In this document: one piece after another, positions 37,833 to 48,740 of the stretch
Layout of the letters: the number at the start of each line of letters is the position of its first letter
Numbering within the stretch: the first letter of the stretch is position 1
DNA from: Euleptes europaea
Lineage: Eukaryota > Chordata > Lepidosauria > Squamata > Sphaerodactylidae
DNA: 64,000 nucleotides
Direction: 5' to 3'
NCBI RefSeq assembly: GCF_029931775.1
Contig: NC_079318.1
Location: forward strand, 78,403,614-78,467,613
Notes under the pieces: model-generated
Told to the model about the DNA's origin: nothing
The model's database searches: none
What the model saw: the letters and a program-made list of their open reading frames with translations, nothing else
Position numbers and translations under genes: made by a program

Positions 37833-38338
37833 TTGTGTGTGTGTGTGTGTGTGTGAGAAGTGCCGTCAAGTCGCTTCCGACTCATAGCGAATCTATGAAT
37901 CAAAGTCCTCCAAAATGTCCTATCTTTGACACCTCGCTCAGATCTTGCAAACTGAGGGCTGTGGCTTCCTTTATTGAGTCCATCCATTTCTTGTTGGTTC
38001 TTCCTCTTTTCCTGCTGCCCTCCACTTTTCCTAGCATGACTGTCTTTTCCAGTGACTCTTGTCGTCTCATAAAGTGACCAAAATATGATAGCCTCAGTTT
38101 AGTCATTTTAGCTTCTAGGGTCAGTTCAGGCTTGATTTGATCTATAACTCGCCGATTTTGTTTTTTTGGCAGTCCACGGTATCCGTAACACTCTCCTTTC
38201 AAAGGAATCTACTTTCTTCCTCTCCGCTTTCTTCACTGTCCAGCTTTCACACCCATACATAGTAACAGGGAACACGATGGCATGAATCAACTTAACCTTG
38301 GTGGCCAGGGACACATCCTTACACTTCAGAATCTTTTC
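37833..38338 (-). mobile_element. BovB (RTE-type) LINE 3' fragment
   Basis: The minus strand encodes pieces of the reverse transcriptase C-terminus: HAIVFPVTMYGCESWTVKKA, then RLSYFGHFMRRQESLEKTVM and GSRKRGRTNKKWMDSIKEAT. The frame changes between them. The left end is the BovB 3' terminus with a (GT)n run. Confidence 0.85.
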
Positions 38339-38436
38339 TCAGCAGGGCTGCTCAGAAATAAGTCCAATGTTACTTAACGGGGCTCACTTCCAGTAAAGGT
38401 AATTCACAGCGGGGAGCCGTGTTAGTCTGTCTGCGG

Positions 38437-38886
38437 TAGTAGAAAAGAGCAAGAGTCCAGAAGCACCTTAAAGACTAACAAAAATATTTTCTGGCAGGGT
38501 ATGAGCTTTCGCTCATCCTGAAGGTCCCTTTCCTGGAATAGTAGAAAAGAGCAAGAGTCCAGTAGCACCTTAAAGACTAACAGGAATATTTTCTGGCAGG
38601 GTATGAGCTTTCGCTCATCCTGAAGGTCCCTTTCCTGGAATAGTAGAAAAGAGCAAGAGTCCAGAAGCACCTTAAAGACTAACAAAAATATTTTCTGGCA
38701 GGGTATGAGCTTTCGCTCATCCTGAAGGTCCCTTTACTGGAATAGTAGAAAAGAGCAAGAGTCCAGAAGCACCTTAAAGACTAACAAAAATATTTTCTGG
38801 CAGGGTATGAGCTTTCGCTCATACCCTGCCAGAAAATATTCTTGTTAGTCTTTAAGGTGCTACTGGACTCTTGCTCTTTTCTACTG
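38437..38886. repeat. Four 102-bp tandem repeats ending in an inverted copy
   Basis: TAGTAGAAAAGAGCAAGAG recurs at 38437, 38539, 38641 and 38743, an exact 102-bp period, each unit running to CCTGAAGGTCCCTTTMCTGG. The fourth unit folds back at GGGTATGAGC-TTTC-GCTCATACCC (about 38803-38826) into an inverted copy ending at about 38886, followed by the complement of the unit's 3' part to about 38912. Units share the outer sequence of the Penelope-type repeats at 6310 and 37635. Confidence 0.92.
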
Positions 38887-38954
38887 TTCCAGTAAAGGGA
38901 CCTTCAGGATGACAACCTCGGTCTCTAAAGGTACCACAAGACTCCTGCTGCGGT

Positions 38955-39194
38955 TGTTTTGGCTGCAACAGAACTAACGGGGCGGATAATGGGACTTGGT
39001 TCTGCCGGCTGGAATGAATGGCAGGGAGAAACCGGGCGCCCGTCTCAAAGATGGCCGCGAGTGGGCGGGGACCGGCGTCGCGAAGAGGGCAGCCCAGCTG
39101 GGGAGGTGGGCGGGGCTTGCTGCTCCCCGGCCGGGGCAGGGATCGGCGCTCAATTAGGGCTCCGCCGCGAGCCGCGCTGCCTCCCGGACGGAAG
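38955..39194 (+). promoter_or_regulatory. ABHD1: ABHD1 CpG-rich promoter and 5' UTR
   Basis: A GC-rich block directly upstream of the ABHD1 start holds AAGATGGCCGC at about 39048 (YY1-type site) and two GGGCGGGG GC boxes (about 39063 and 39107). No TATA box is evident. Confidence 0.68.
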
Positions 39195-42100
39195 ATGCTG
39201 GGCCTGTCGCTGCTGGTGGGCTTCAGCGCCGGGTTGCTCGGCTACTACTGGGCTCGCGTCCCCAAGGTCAGCGCTGCCTCCTCGACGGGGCGGGCCGGCG
39301 GGGGGAGGCGGGCGAGTTCTCCCTCGGCGGGACCCCGGGGGTGGGCTAATGGATGGGAAGGGCTCTTCTGCCCCCTCCCCCGGCTCTTCGCAACAAGCCC
39401 CCGTGGAAAACGGGACGTGCGGCTCAGCCTTTGTCCCTCTGCTGCTTCTGCTTCCTCGTCGCCCTTTGTGCCGGCTGAGCATGTGCAGAGTGCCTTCCCC
39501 CTGCCCAGGAGAAACTCCAACCATCTCAGCTTACCCTTTCGGGGAGCTTTCCAAGGCCGGCCCCGGGAGATTGCTGGGGTCTTCCTCATTCAAGAGGCTT
39601 TTTTTAAAAAAAATTTTTTTTTAATTTTCTATTATAATTTCATACAATCCATTGACCTTGTATACAGAGTTTCTATCACAATAAAAAGCCATAATATTCT
39701 ACCTAGATTTTCTTCTAACTTCCCCTCTCCCCTCCTCTGTTTCTACCAAATCTTTATTATCCTCTTTGCTATATTTATCTAATTCATTTATAACATATTT
39801 ATGCTAATTCGTTTTTTCTTGTTTTCTTTTCTTCTTTAACAGTATAATAATGTTATTCTTAACAGATGAATTAGAATAGATCGTAACCTTTAACATCATT
39901 CATGTTAAGTTCCCTGTCACAATAAATCATCCATGCCCCCACACTCCTTCATTCAAGAGGCTGAACCCTGCCCAGCTCCTTCCTCGGGACTCACTTCGTT
40001 GATGGGGATATTGACGCCAGTGGGCCTGGCACTCTTCCAGTCTAGCCCCCACCCCCTGCCCCCGTTGGTACATCAGGCTGCCTGTGCCCACCTCCTTCCC
40101 CTGTGCCTGTCTATGGGACGCCGAGTGGCTGACTTTTTTTTTTTTTAAGTGGTGGTGGGGCTTTCCAGAAAGTTTGAAGTTCCGCTTTCCTATCACAGAG
40201 GTGTTGTTTTTTCTTGTGAAAGGGAAAAGAGGCTCTGTACATACTGGGAGACATTCTTTCCATTGGTTCTTGTAGGTTATCCGGGCTGTGTAACCGTGGT
40301 CTTGGTATTTTCTTTCCTGACGTTTCGCCAGCAGCTGTGGCAGGCATCTTCAGAGACACTGTCCTTCAGTGTTACTCCTCTGAAGATGCCTGCCACAGCT
40401 GCTGGCGAAACGTCAGGAAAGAAAATACCAAGACCACGGTTACACAGCCCGGATAACCAACAAGAACCAATGAACTCTGACCATGAAAGCCTTCGACAAT
40501 ATTCTTTCCATTGTTATTAAGTCACATGTTTAAGGCTGATTCCTTCCGCAGAATACAGGTCTTGGAGCTGTAGCCGGGCATCTGATACTAATTATTAATT
40601 ATGGAAACCGACACCCGGTTTCTGACCTCCCACCACTGGCTGTTCCTGTTTGTTTCTCTTGGGTCTCTTTCCTTTTGCTTATGGACCAGGCACCAGACTG
40701 TTTCTATGCTCATGGCTTCCCGTACAGATGTTGTTTTCTGGTCCCCTGTAGAATATGCAGCTCCTATATTAATGGTGCGGGCGGGGGGGGGGCTCTTGTT
40801 GGGTTTTGTCCTGCAGCCGGACACTCTGCCCAAGTGGATAAATTCTCCAGTTTCCTAGGAGAATCTGCTTGCCTCCCTGTGACTAGACCTTGCCCATGGA
40901 GGAGAAAAAACACCATAAAGCCAAGGGCGTTTTAGTGTAAACTAAAACCTAGCCAGGAATGATTGTGGGTGGGTCAGGAAGTGCCTTCTTCTATGGGGAA
41001 GCTGATCCACTTCATAGCTACTCGTTCCCACTGCATAAGCTCTTCTATTCTTCATCCAAGTAAAGATGCCTATGTGGGGGGCATCACCCCATGGGCAGTT
41101 CATGTGTTGTGGGGATTTGTCTCAGTTCTTGACTGGAACTTAATTACAGGCTGGGTTCTAAGAAGCTGAGATCTGTGTACCTGGACAGATCAAGTTGAGA
41201 AATAAGTTATATCTCAATGCTCACCTGGGGAAACACCAGTTCAAATCCCTCTTCAACCGTAAAGCTTGCTGGATGACTTTAGGCCGTCACCGCCGCCACC
41301 ACCTCTCTCAGCATAACCTACCTCAAAAGGTTGTTGTGAAGTTAAGATGGAGAAGAGAACTTTCCTGCACTAGAACCCACCTTGTCAGATACACAACTCT
41401 TTTTTTAGAACTAGTTGCACTGACTTGGTCTTTGGGATGCTGAACAAGGGGTCTAACTCTTGAAAAGAGCCATCTCGACTGCCAATTGATCGATTGGCTG
41501 TGGGTGTTGGGCGCAGTGACAGAAGCAGGGGTCTGTTGCACCCTTGCCCACAAAAACTTGGGCACTGCTTGCCCATGGACACAACTGACAGTAGTCATTT
41601 GCGGCATATATAAACAGCCTGATGTAAAAAAGAAAGAACCCATTAACAGTTTCCTGCCTGGTTACCTCACACCGACTATTACTCACCCCAGGCGAGTGAC
41701 TGTTTACATATCTCGTATTGCACCATTTCCTGCCAGGAGGCCTGAAGTTATTGGTGGGTCATCTGGAACCAAAGCCGCTCTGGCTCTTTCTGTCTTACAG
41801 CGCCCCCTGCTGATGGCTTGCCAGCCATTCCGCTCCTTCCTGGAGAAGTATTGTCCCATTGTGGATGAGACGTTCTACCCTACACCGTGGTGCTTCGAGG
41901 GGCGGCTCCAGACCATTGTCCGGGTCTTCCTCAAATCCCGCCCACCTGTCTCCTACCGCAGGTAGTACTGAAGGGGAAGACTGGGAATGGCTCAGGGGGC
42001 AATTATTCTTCTTTAGGCGTCGTGAGCAGCTGTTGGCATCTCTTTAGGCAGATGAGAACCTAGTTTTGAGCCCCTTGCATCCTGTTGATCCCTGCCTGGC

Positions 42101-45100
42101 CTCTGTGCTACAATACCCTGTTTTCTAGTCCATTTACCCTATCTCCTCATTCCTCCATTTCCCATTCAGTGAGGTGCTACGAACTGGCGACGGAGGGCAG
42201 CTGACGCTGGACTGGGCCAGCGATGAAGACTGCAGTGCAGGCCACTCTGACCCAGAGAGCTGCCCCATTGTCTTATTCCTGCCAGGCCTGACGGGAAACA
42301 GCGAGGAGACCTACATTCTGCACATGGTGCGCACTGCCCGACAACAGGGCTACAGGTGAGAAAGCTTCGCTAGGTAATCTGTCCCAGTGTTGACACCTGT
42401 GGAGCAGGGATAAAGAAGTGTGTGTGGGACATCTTCCCCTTGCTGTGTGTAAATTTTAAATAGTCCTCTCATACACATAAGACCTGGGACCTGTCTACTT
42501 GAAGGATTGCCTCTTCTGACAGGGATCTGTGCACCTACCTCAGGACCCCTCAGAATCCGCTTCAGTCAGAGCTGTTCGTCTAACCACCATCCAGGCTTGC
42601 TTCTTGACAACAGAAGCTCCGGTTTCCTAAAATGGTTAACTGGCGAAAATACTGAAGGCTCCTACTTGGCCTACTTCTTCAGGCAACAAAAAGCTATCCT
42701 CTTCAGATAGGCCTTTGGTGGGTGCTGGGTGGTGAATCATCTCTGCAGAGATGTTGAGGGGCGTTTTCAAATCGAAAGCTTCACAGGAATTTGGGGTCTA
42801 GCTTTGGCTGGCTTTGGAAAGGGCCTCGGGGTCATGGTTTATGGTGAAAGGTGTGAGATAAAAATATTTTAACATGTGAGGAGGAAGAAGAGGAGTTGGT
42901 TTTTATATGTCGACTTTCTCTACCACTTAAGGAAGAATCAAACCGGCTTATAATCACCTTCCCTTCCCCTCCCCACAACAGACACCCTGTGAGGTAGGTG
43001 GGGCTGAGAGAGTGTGACTAGCCCAAGGTCACCCGGCTGGCTTCATGTGTAGGCGTGGGGAAACCAACCCAGTTCACCAGATTAGCCTCTGCCACTCATG
43101 TGGAGGAGTGGGGAATCAAACCCGGAGTCCACCGCTCCAAACCACTGTTCTTAACCACTACACCATGCTGGCTTCCTTGCCAACCTGGGCCAAATGGCTA
43201 CATTTAGAAGACTAAGTACTGTCTGAGCAGGAGATGGTGAGTGATGGGGGGGACTAAGTTGTCTTGGGCAGGGCAGTATCAAGGTGGAGGGAGATGCTCT
43301 GTCGATCGGCTCATCTTCCTTCTCTTTCCCTTCCAGAGCAGTTGTGTTCAATAACAGAGGTTGCAAAGGAGAAGAATTGCTGGTGAGTATTACTACAGCC
43401 CAGCGGTTCCCAAAGTGGGCAGTACCACCCCCTGAGGGGCGGTGGGATTACCTAGGGGGGCACTAAGAGGTAAGGGAGCAGCAGGGGGTGCTAGAGGTGG
43501 GCCCCTTCAACTTCGTTGTTCACTAATTTACAATAGATCAAGATATGACACCATGCTGGCAAATTTGATGGAAACTATCAGAATTTCCCCCCCGACTTTG
43601 AAGAACTGGTACCACTGGATCAAGTTCATCAGTTTTGTTGAATAAATTTCAACTAAAAAGTTTTAATTTGATTTTGAATAGATGTGTAATTAATTGTACT
43701 GTTCTGAAATCTTATTGTTATTATCTTCATTAGTGCATCATGCAAACCCCTATTTTTAATAATGCTTTTTATAGGATAGGATAGGGGGCGCTGGGGTTGA
43801 GTTTGTGGGACCAAGGGGGCCATGGCCCAAAAAGTCTGGGAACCACTGCTACAGCCTGTAGCTATGCTCCCCCTTTCCTCACACTTTGCTTGTGTGTTGC
43901 TAGGTATGGTGGATGTTTTCGGTGATGGGGCAGAGGTGCTTTGGCATTTCTGGGTTAGATAGTGCTTATCATGCCCCTTCCAGACCGGGCAGGTTGGTTC
44001 TGTCTGCAGAAGGGGTGACTTTTCGTCTCTTCTCTGCCACTGGGCTGAAGTCTCTCAGTACTGTTTCTAAGTTTTCACGCCTACTTCTCTCCCTCAGACC
44101 TACAAGGCTTTCTGTGCCAACAACACTGAAGACTTGGAGCTAGTGGTGGCCCACATCAAGAGCCAATTCCCTCGGGCACCACTGATTGCAGTTGGGGTTT
44201 CATTGGGCGGGTGAGTTTCAGCTTGGGCAAGTTTCAGCTTGGGCAACAGTTTGTGGGGGGGAGATGTAATTGGTCAAGGGGACAGGGATGAACACTTGAA
44301 CCTGCCTTACACCACTGGTATAACAAGGTCAGCATTGTCTACTGGCAGTGGCTCTCAGGCACAGGTATTCACAGGGAGAGAGCCGGTGTGGTGTAGTGGT
44401 TAGGAGCAGTGGCCTCTAATCTGGAGAATCTGGTTTGATTCCCCACACCTCCACATGAACAGCGGACTCTAATCTCATGAACAAGGCTGGTTTCCCCACT
44501 CCTACACATGAAGCCAGCTGGGTGACTTTGGGCTAGTCACAGTTCTCTTAGAGCTCTCTCAGCCCCACCTACCTCACAGGGTATCTTTTGTGGGGAGAGG
44601 AAGGGAAAGAGGTTGTAAACTGGTTTGATTCACCTGATCCCTTTAACCAGAGATGCTGGGGACTGAACCTTCAACCTGCTACATGCCAAGCAGATGCTCT
44701 GCCACTGAGTCCGTGACCAAAAAGGCCCCCCTGCACAACAAACAAGTCTCTAGACTACACTCCTATTCACCTTCCAGCTTGATCAACCCACTTGGGCTTT
44801 TCCTGGCCCAATCAGGAGCTTCTTCAACTGCAAAGTCCATACATCCTCCTCAGGTCACATGGCTCACGTGGTTGCAGGGAAACTCCACTGAACAGTCCCG
44901 CCCCAGCTAGTTTCTGCTCTGCCAGGGCCCACTTGTAGGGTGTGATCTAGTTGATGACTTCCTCATTGTTTTCTCATCCTTGTTTTTGTTGGACAATTTT
45001 TAATTTGGACAAACACACTAACTCCTTTAAAAACAGATTTTTTTTTCTAAACCATTGACATTTACCACAGGGGTGTCCCCCTTCCAGCCCAGCACCCCAT

Positions 45101-48100
45101 TTTTTGGTATCCATTCTGCTGCACAGCTGACAATCCCACTCATCTCAGTCTGCTGTGTTTTTCCCCCTTAGGGGCTGCCAACAATTATTTCCCCTCATTA
45201 TATTAGGTGGGTTGGGAATATAGAAGGAAAGGTCCCTTTTAGGAGCAGCCGGAGAAAGAATTTTAACAAAGAGAAACCCTGCCATTAACAGTACAATCCT
45301 AAGCAGAGTTACACCATTCTAAGCCCTTTGACTTCAGTGCACTTAGAAGAGTGTAACTCTGTTTAGGATTGCACTGTAACAATATGTTGTGTTTCTGTGT
45401 CTCTGATCGGATTGATAGAGTGAAAAGGAGAAAGTCCATTGGGAGCAAACCAGCTGCTCCATCACCTTTGTAGGGAACAGCTAAAATCCTATGCAGTGAG
45501 CTTTTACATCTCTTGGGATTCTTTCTCTGGTGGGTAATCAGAAATAAGAGCAAAACCAAATACTCAGGCCCTGTCAAATGGGTAGCAGCCACAGCAGGCA
45601 GAATCAGTATGGAGGTTTCAATGTGACTCAAGGCTCCTGGTCCAAATTTCATACACTTGAGCCAAATCATGGGGGGAAAGTAAGTTACACCAGAATAATC
45701 CCACAGAAATGTAATGAACTACAGCATAATACAACAAGAAAAAAAATTTGTTTTAGTTCAAAGAACAGAAATACACACCCTGGATGTTATTTTAATAGGT
45801 CTTTAAAATCAGTAGGACCACCCAAATAAAATGTACAAATGCTTCCAAGCAGCTTTTTGGGCTGTGATTTCAGCTTTCCCTGAGCATTGTAAGAAGGCCC
45901 AGGTCTTCAGGGATTTTTGCCATTTATAGTCAGAGCCCCCAACTATCTCCTCCCACACCAGATAAAGCTGACAGTACCCCTCTGTGTTCAGTCTCCTGCA
46001 AAAACTCTTATACCTGTCTAATAGTTTTTTTTTACTTTTTTGCTATCAAGTCACATCTGACTTATGGTGGTTCAACCGACCATAGCCCCTCCCATCATAC
46101 TTTTAAGTAAATAAGCATGCTGGATCTCCCTGTTCATAGTGCCTGCTGATGTGGCTGACCCAGCACCAACCGTCTGTTTGTATGCACGACTGATAGTCCT
46201 GAGTGACTCAGAAGCTTGCTGTCAGCAACACCAATACTCTTAGCTGAACCAGCTGAACCAGCTGGGATCTCCTAGCTTGCTTGATGCTTTGTGCAGTGAA
46301 AGTGGTCCCAATGCCAGCAGGGAGAAGTTACAGATTTTGGCAGGACTCCCCCCCACACACACACACACAAAACCAATTTATTTGAGTAGCCATCCCTTGT
46401 ATTTGGCACCTCTTGTACCAGTGTGGTGTTGTGGCTAGAGGACTGGACTCAGGGAGACTCGAGTTCAAATCACCACTTGGATAAATGAAGCTTCCTTATA
46501 TTGAGTCAGACCCATTGGTTCATCAAGGCAAGTGTTGTCTACTCTGACTGGCAGCGGCTCTCCAGGGTCTCAGGTAGAGGTCTTTCACATCACCTATGAC
46601 CTGATCCTTTTAACTGAAGATACTGGGGATTGTGCCTCACACTTTCTTGCCGTTAAGCTTACTGGGTGACCTTGGGCCAGTCATTCTGTCTCAGGTTAAT
46701 CTCCCCTACAGGCATGTTGTTAAGATAACGGGGGAACGCCATAGTCCACTGAGTTTTTTGAAGGAAGTATGGGATTAAAAATGCATTAAATCAACAGAGG
46801 TGGAAATTGCAGTGACAACAGAAGGACTGGCTGACATTACAGTTCTAGTCTGTGAAAGTCTCGAGGCCATGGCTCTCTGCCACAAGCCTAAGGGCTAGCT
46901 GTCCCCAGGAGCATACTGGGGGAGGGCAGCTCTACCACCCTTCCCTCCCACTGATGCTTTACCTCCTCTCTGGCAGGATTCTGGTGCTCAACTACTTGGG
47001 GAAGAAAGGCCGTGAGGCCGGGCTGATGGCAGCCATGACCTTCTCCGTGAGCTGGGATTCCTTTGAGACCACCCACTCGCTTGAGACCCCCCTCAACCGG
47101 GTGCTTTTCAACCAGCGGCTCACGGCCAACCTGCGGAAACTCATCCAAAGGTGCGTTGTTGTTTTTTTGTGTGGGGAGGCAAAGAAACGAAAGGACTGGA
47201 CCCGCATGGTTCAGGGAAGAGTGGGAGGGAGATGCGTGACTATCCAGAGTAAGGAAGGCCTCTAGGTGACCATCCCCCAAAACAAATGTGATCCTTCTCC
47301 TCCTGCTGCTGTGAGACCCCAAGAAAGGTCTTCCCTCCCCTCCCAATTTTCTTCTGGCTCCGCCACTGACTCTGCATCATACTAGTAAAAATGGATACTA
47401 GTCATGATGCATACCTATTCTCTCCAGGATCAGAGGAGCATGCCTATTATATTAGGTGCTGTGGAACACAGGCAGGATGGTGCTGCTGCAGTTGTCTTGT
47501 TTGAGGCTTCCTAGAGGCACCTGGTTGGCCATTGTGTGAACAGACTGCTGGACTTGATGGACCTTGGTCTGATCCATCATGGCCTTTCTTATGTTCTTAT
47601 TCCAGGCACAGGAAGGTCGTTGCTGAGAAACTGGATGTGGATTATGTGCTGAAGGTACTATTTCCCCCAATCCCAGCATCCTCTCTTCCCTCTCCCCTCA
47701 CCCTGTCCTTGCAGTGCCCTGAAGCTAGGTGTGCCCTCATTTTTCTCTCTCCTCCTCTCTCCCTGCACCCCCAGGCACGTAGCATTCGGGAGTTCGATGA
47801 GCGCTACACAGCCATAGCCTTTGGGTACAATTCGTGTGAGGAGTACTACCAAGCGGCCAGCCCGCGTCACCAAGTGCACTGCTTCCACGTGCCCGTGTTG
47901 TGCCTTAACGCCTCCGATGACCCCTTCTCCCCTCAGCATGGTGAGTCCTAGCCCACCCCACCCACCCCAATCCTGTTCTTCCAGGCTGTACTCCCTGGAG
48001 GAAGCAGTCCTGACTTGGCTTTTCTCGTTGCAGCCATTCCTCTAGACGCGGCTCAGTGTGTGCCCACGTTGGCCTTGCTGGTGACATCCCACGGTGGCCA

Positions 48101-48272
48101 TATAGGCTTCCTGGAGGGCCTCTTCCCACGCCACAAGAGTTACATGGACCGTGTCTTTGCCCAGTTTGTGGTTGCCGTCTTTGAGCACCAGGAGGAACTG
48201 CAGGCTATAGTGGCAGCTGAGGGAGGCAAGGAGCATGAACAGAGCCAGACTCCTCAGCTGCTGGATCAATGA
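39195..48272 (+). CDS. ABHD1: Abhydrolase domain containing 1, complete, 9 exons
   Basis: ABHD1 is a single-pass membrane serine hydrolase of the alpha/beta-hydrolase fold (ABHD1/ABHD3 group); its physiological substrate is not settled. Exons: 39195-39266, 41801-41961, 42170-42355, 43337-43382, 44098-44210, 46977-47150, 47606-47654, 47775-47940 and 48034-48272. All are GT-AG and in phase, giving 401 aa (human 405 from memory). Residues 2-21 form the N-terminal membrane anchor. [12 protein letters not shown] and the nucleophile motif G-V-S190-L-G-G are present; the acid is in NASDDPFSP (D315/D316) and the base is His345 in [11 protein letters not shown]. Transposons lie very close to two of its splice sites (after exon 4, before exon 7), yet the reading frame is intact. 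Confidence 0.96.
39600..39930. repeat. AT-rich stretch in ABHD1 intron 1
   Basis: An abrupt AT-rich block follows the CpG island. It has poly-T/poly-A runs at its start and resembles LINE 3' or low-complexity sequence; no family is recognised. Confidence 0.5.
40261..40500. mobile_element. Penelope-type foldback with hammerhead-like core, ABHD1 intron 1
   Basis: Arms 40261-40355 and 40378-40471 are almost perfect complements (about 95 bp) around a 22-bp loop. On the plus strand 40376-40418 reads TCCT, CTGAAGA, a GCC...GGC stem, GAAA, CGTC, AGGA: stem I, conserved core, stem II, core and cleavage triplet of a minimal hammerhead. The minus strand carries a partly matching core. The end CTCTGACCATGAAAGCC lies near 40475-40495. 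Confidence 0.75.
42881..43178 (-). mobile_element. tRNA/CORE-like SINE, ABHD1 intron 3
   Basis: Full minus-strand copy of the 8157 family, from GAAGAGGAGTTGGTTTTTAT to CCATGCTGGCTTCC. Confidence 0.85.
43401..43848. mobile_element. Non-autonomous hAT with perfect 8-bp duplication, ABHD1 intron 4
   Basis: Ends CAGCGGTTCCCAAAG and TCTGGGAACCACTG form inverted repeats. CTACAGCC occurs at 43393-43400 and 43849-43856. At 448 bp it is too short for a transposase. It begins 18 nt after the last base of ABHD1 exon 4. Confidence 0.92.
44384..44630 (+). mobile_element. tRNA/CORE-like SINE, ABHD1 intron 5
   Basis: GCCGGTGTGGTGTAGTGGTT, TGGTTTGATTCCCC and GCTGGGTGACTTTGGGC mark it. A reversed tRNA-Ala-like SINE scrap follows (about 44630-44715). 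Confidence 0.8.
45289..45376. mobile_element. Palindromic MITE, PIF/Harbinger-like (TAA duplication)
   Basis: CAGTACAATCCTAAGCAGAG at the left mirrors CTCTGTTTAGGATTGCACTG at the right, with CTTAGAAG/CTTCTAAG-like inner arms. TAA flanks both ends (45286-45288, 45377-45379), as PIF/Harbinger elements produce TWA duplications. Relatives: about 26640-26676 and 59570-59655. Confidence 0.75.
46485..46640 (-). mobile_element. tRNA-Ala-like SINE fragment, ABHD1 intron 5
   Basis: GAAGCTTCCTTATATTGAGT, then CAGACCCATTGGTTCATCA and GATGTGAAAGACC-complement sequence identify the 3' two-thirds of the family at 63652. It is followed by a CORE-like scrap to about 46790. Confidence 0.7.
47385..47600 (+). 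mobile_element. CR1-like LINE 3' end abutting ABHD1 exon 7
   Basis: GAGGCTTCCTAGAGGCACCT, GGACTTGATGGACCTTGGTC and the terminal CTTTCTTATGTTCTTAT are the sense 3' end of the CR1 subfamily whose complement is at 26148. It ends about 5 nt before exon 7 (47606). Confidence 0.82.
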
Positions 48273-48734
48273 GATGTCAACGAAGATGGGCCAGGAGATT
48301 CCAAGCCTGTCCATCTCTGGCTCTGATCCTGCAGGCCATCGCATGTGGAAGGCCTGAATTTACCTTCTCTTTTTGGGAGGTGGCCAGCCAGCAGCCAAGC
48401 CAGATGCCGCCATGCTACACTCTCATCCTTGTTTCCTGATGAGTTTCACACCTGATGTGGTGAGTCCCACATGAAAGGCTGTGCCCTGAAGGGATGGCCC
48501 AGTGTGTCCTGACCAGCATCCTCTGCCAGGATCAAATAATTCATTTATTTGGGGAGCAAACGGTGGGATCCTGAGCCAAATACAGAGCTGTTTTTCCAGT
48601 GACGTGGAGTGGTAAGCGTTTCACTTCTCAGAATGAAGGGAGTCGCAGGCGTCGCTGCACCGCGGAGGGATGCTGCTTGACCCTCCTGGATAGCACTTAC
48701 TTGCCTGCTAGCCTGAGATCTCCTACTTCTGCCA

Positions 48735-48740
48735 ATTAAA
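48735..48740 (+). terminator. ABHD1: ABHD1 polyadenylation signal ATTAAA (candidate)
   Basis: ATTAAA lies 463 bp after the ABHD1 stop. It is the second commonest vertebrate signal; no AATAAA is closer. Confidence 0.5.

Larger units (their letters stand above)
33561..38950. other. Divergent CGREF1-ABHD1 intergenic region
   Basis: A tRNA-Ala SINE scrap lies at about 33600-33660. The stretch 33720-34640 shows short repeated AAGCGTGACT- and AGCATGACTCT-like words but no recognised element or gene. The remainder is SINEs, hAT elements, BovB and Penelope-type repeats listed below. Confidence 0.6.

Noticed and set aside
38422-38685. 87-residue repetitive open frame on the minus strand
   Set aside because: It only reflects the 102-bp period (34 codons) of the tandem array.
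38437-38886. CRISPR-like array
   Set aside because: Units are contiguous 102-bp repeats without unique spacers, in a vertebrate genome.
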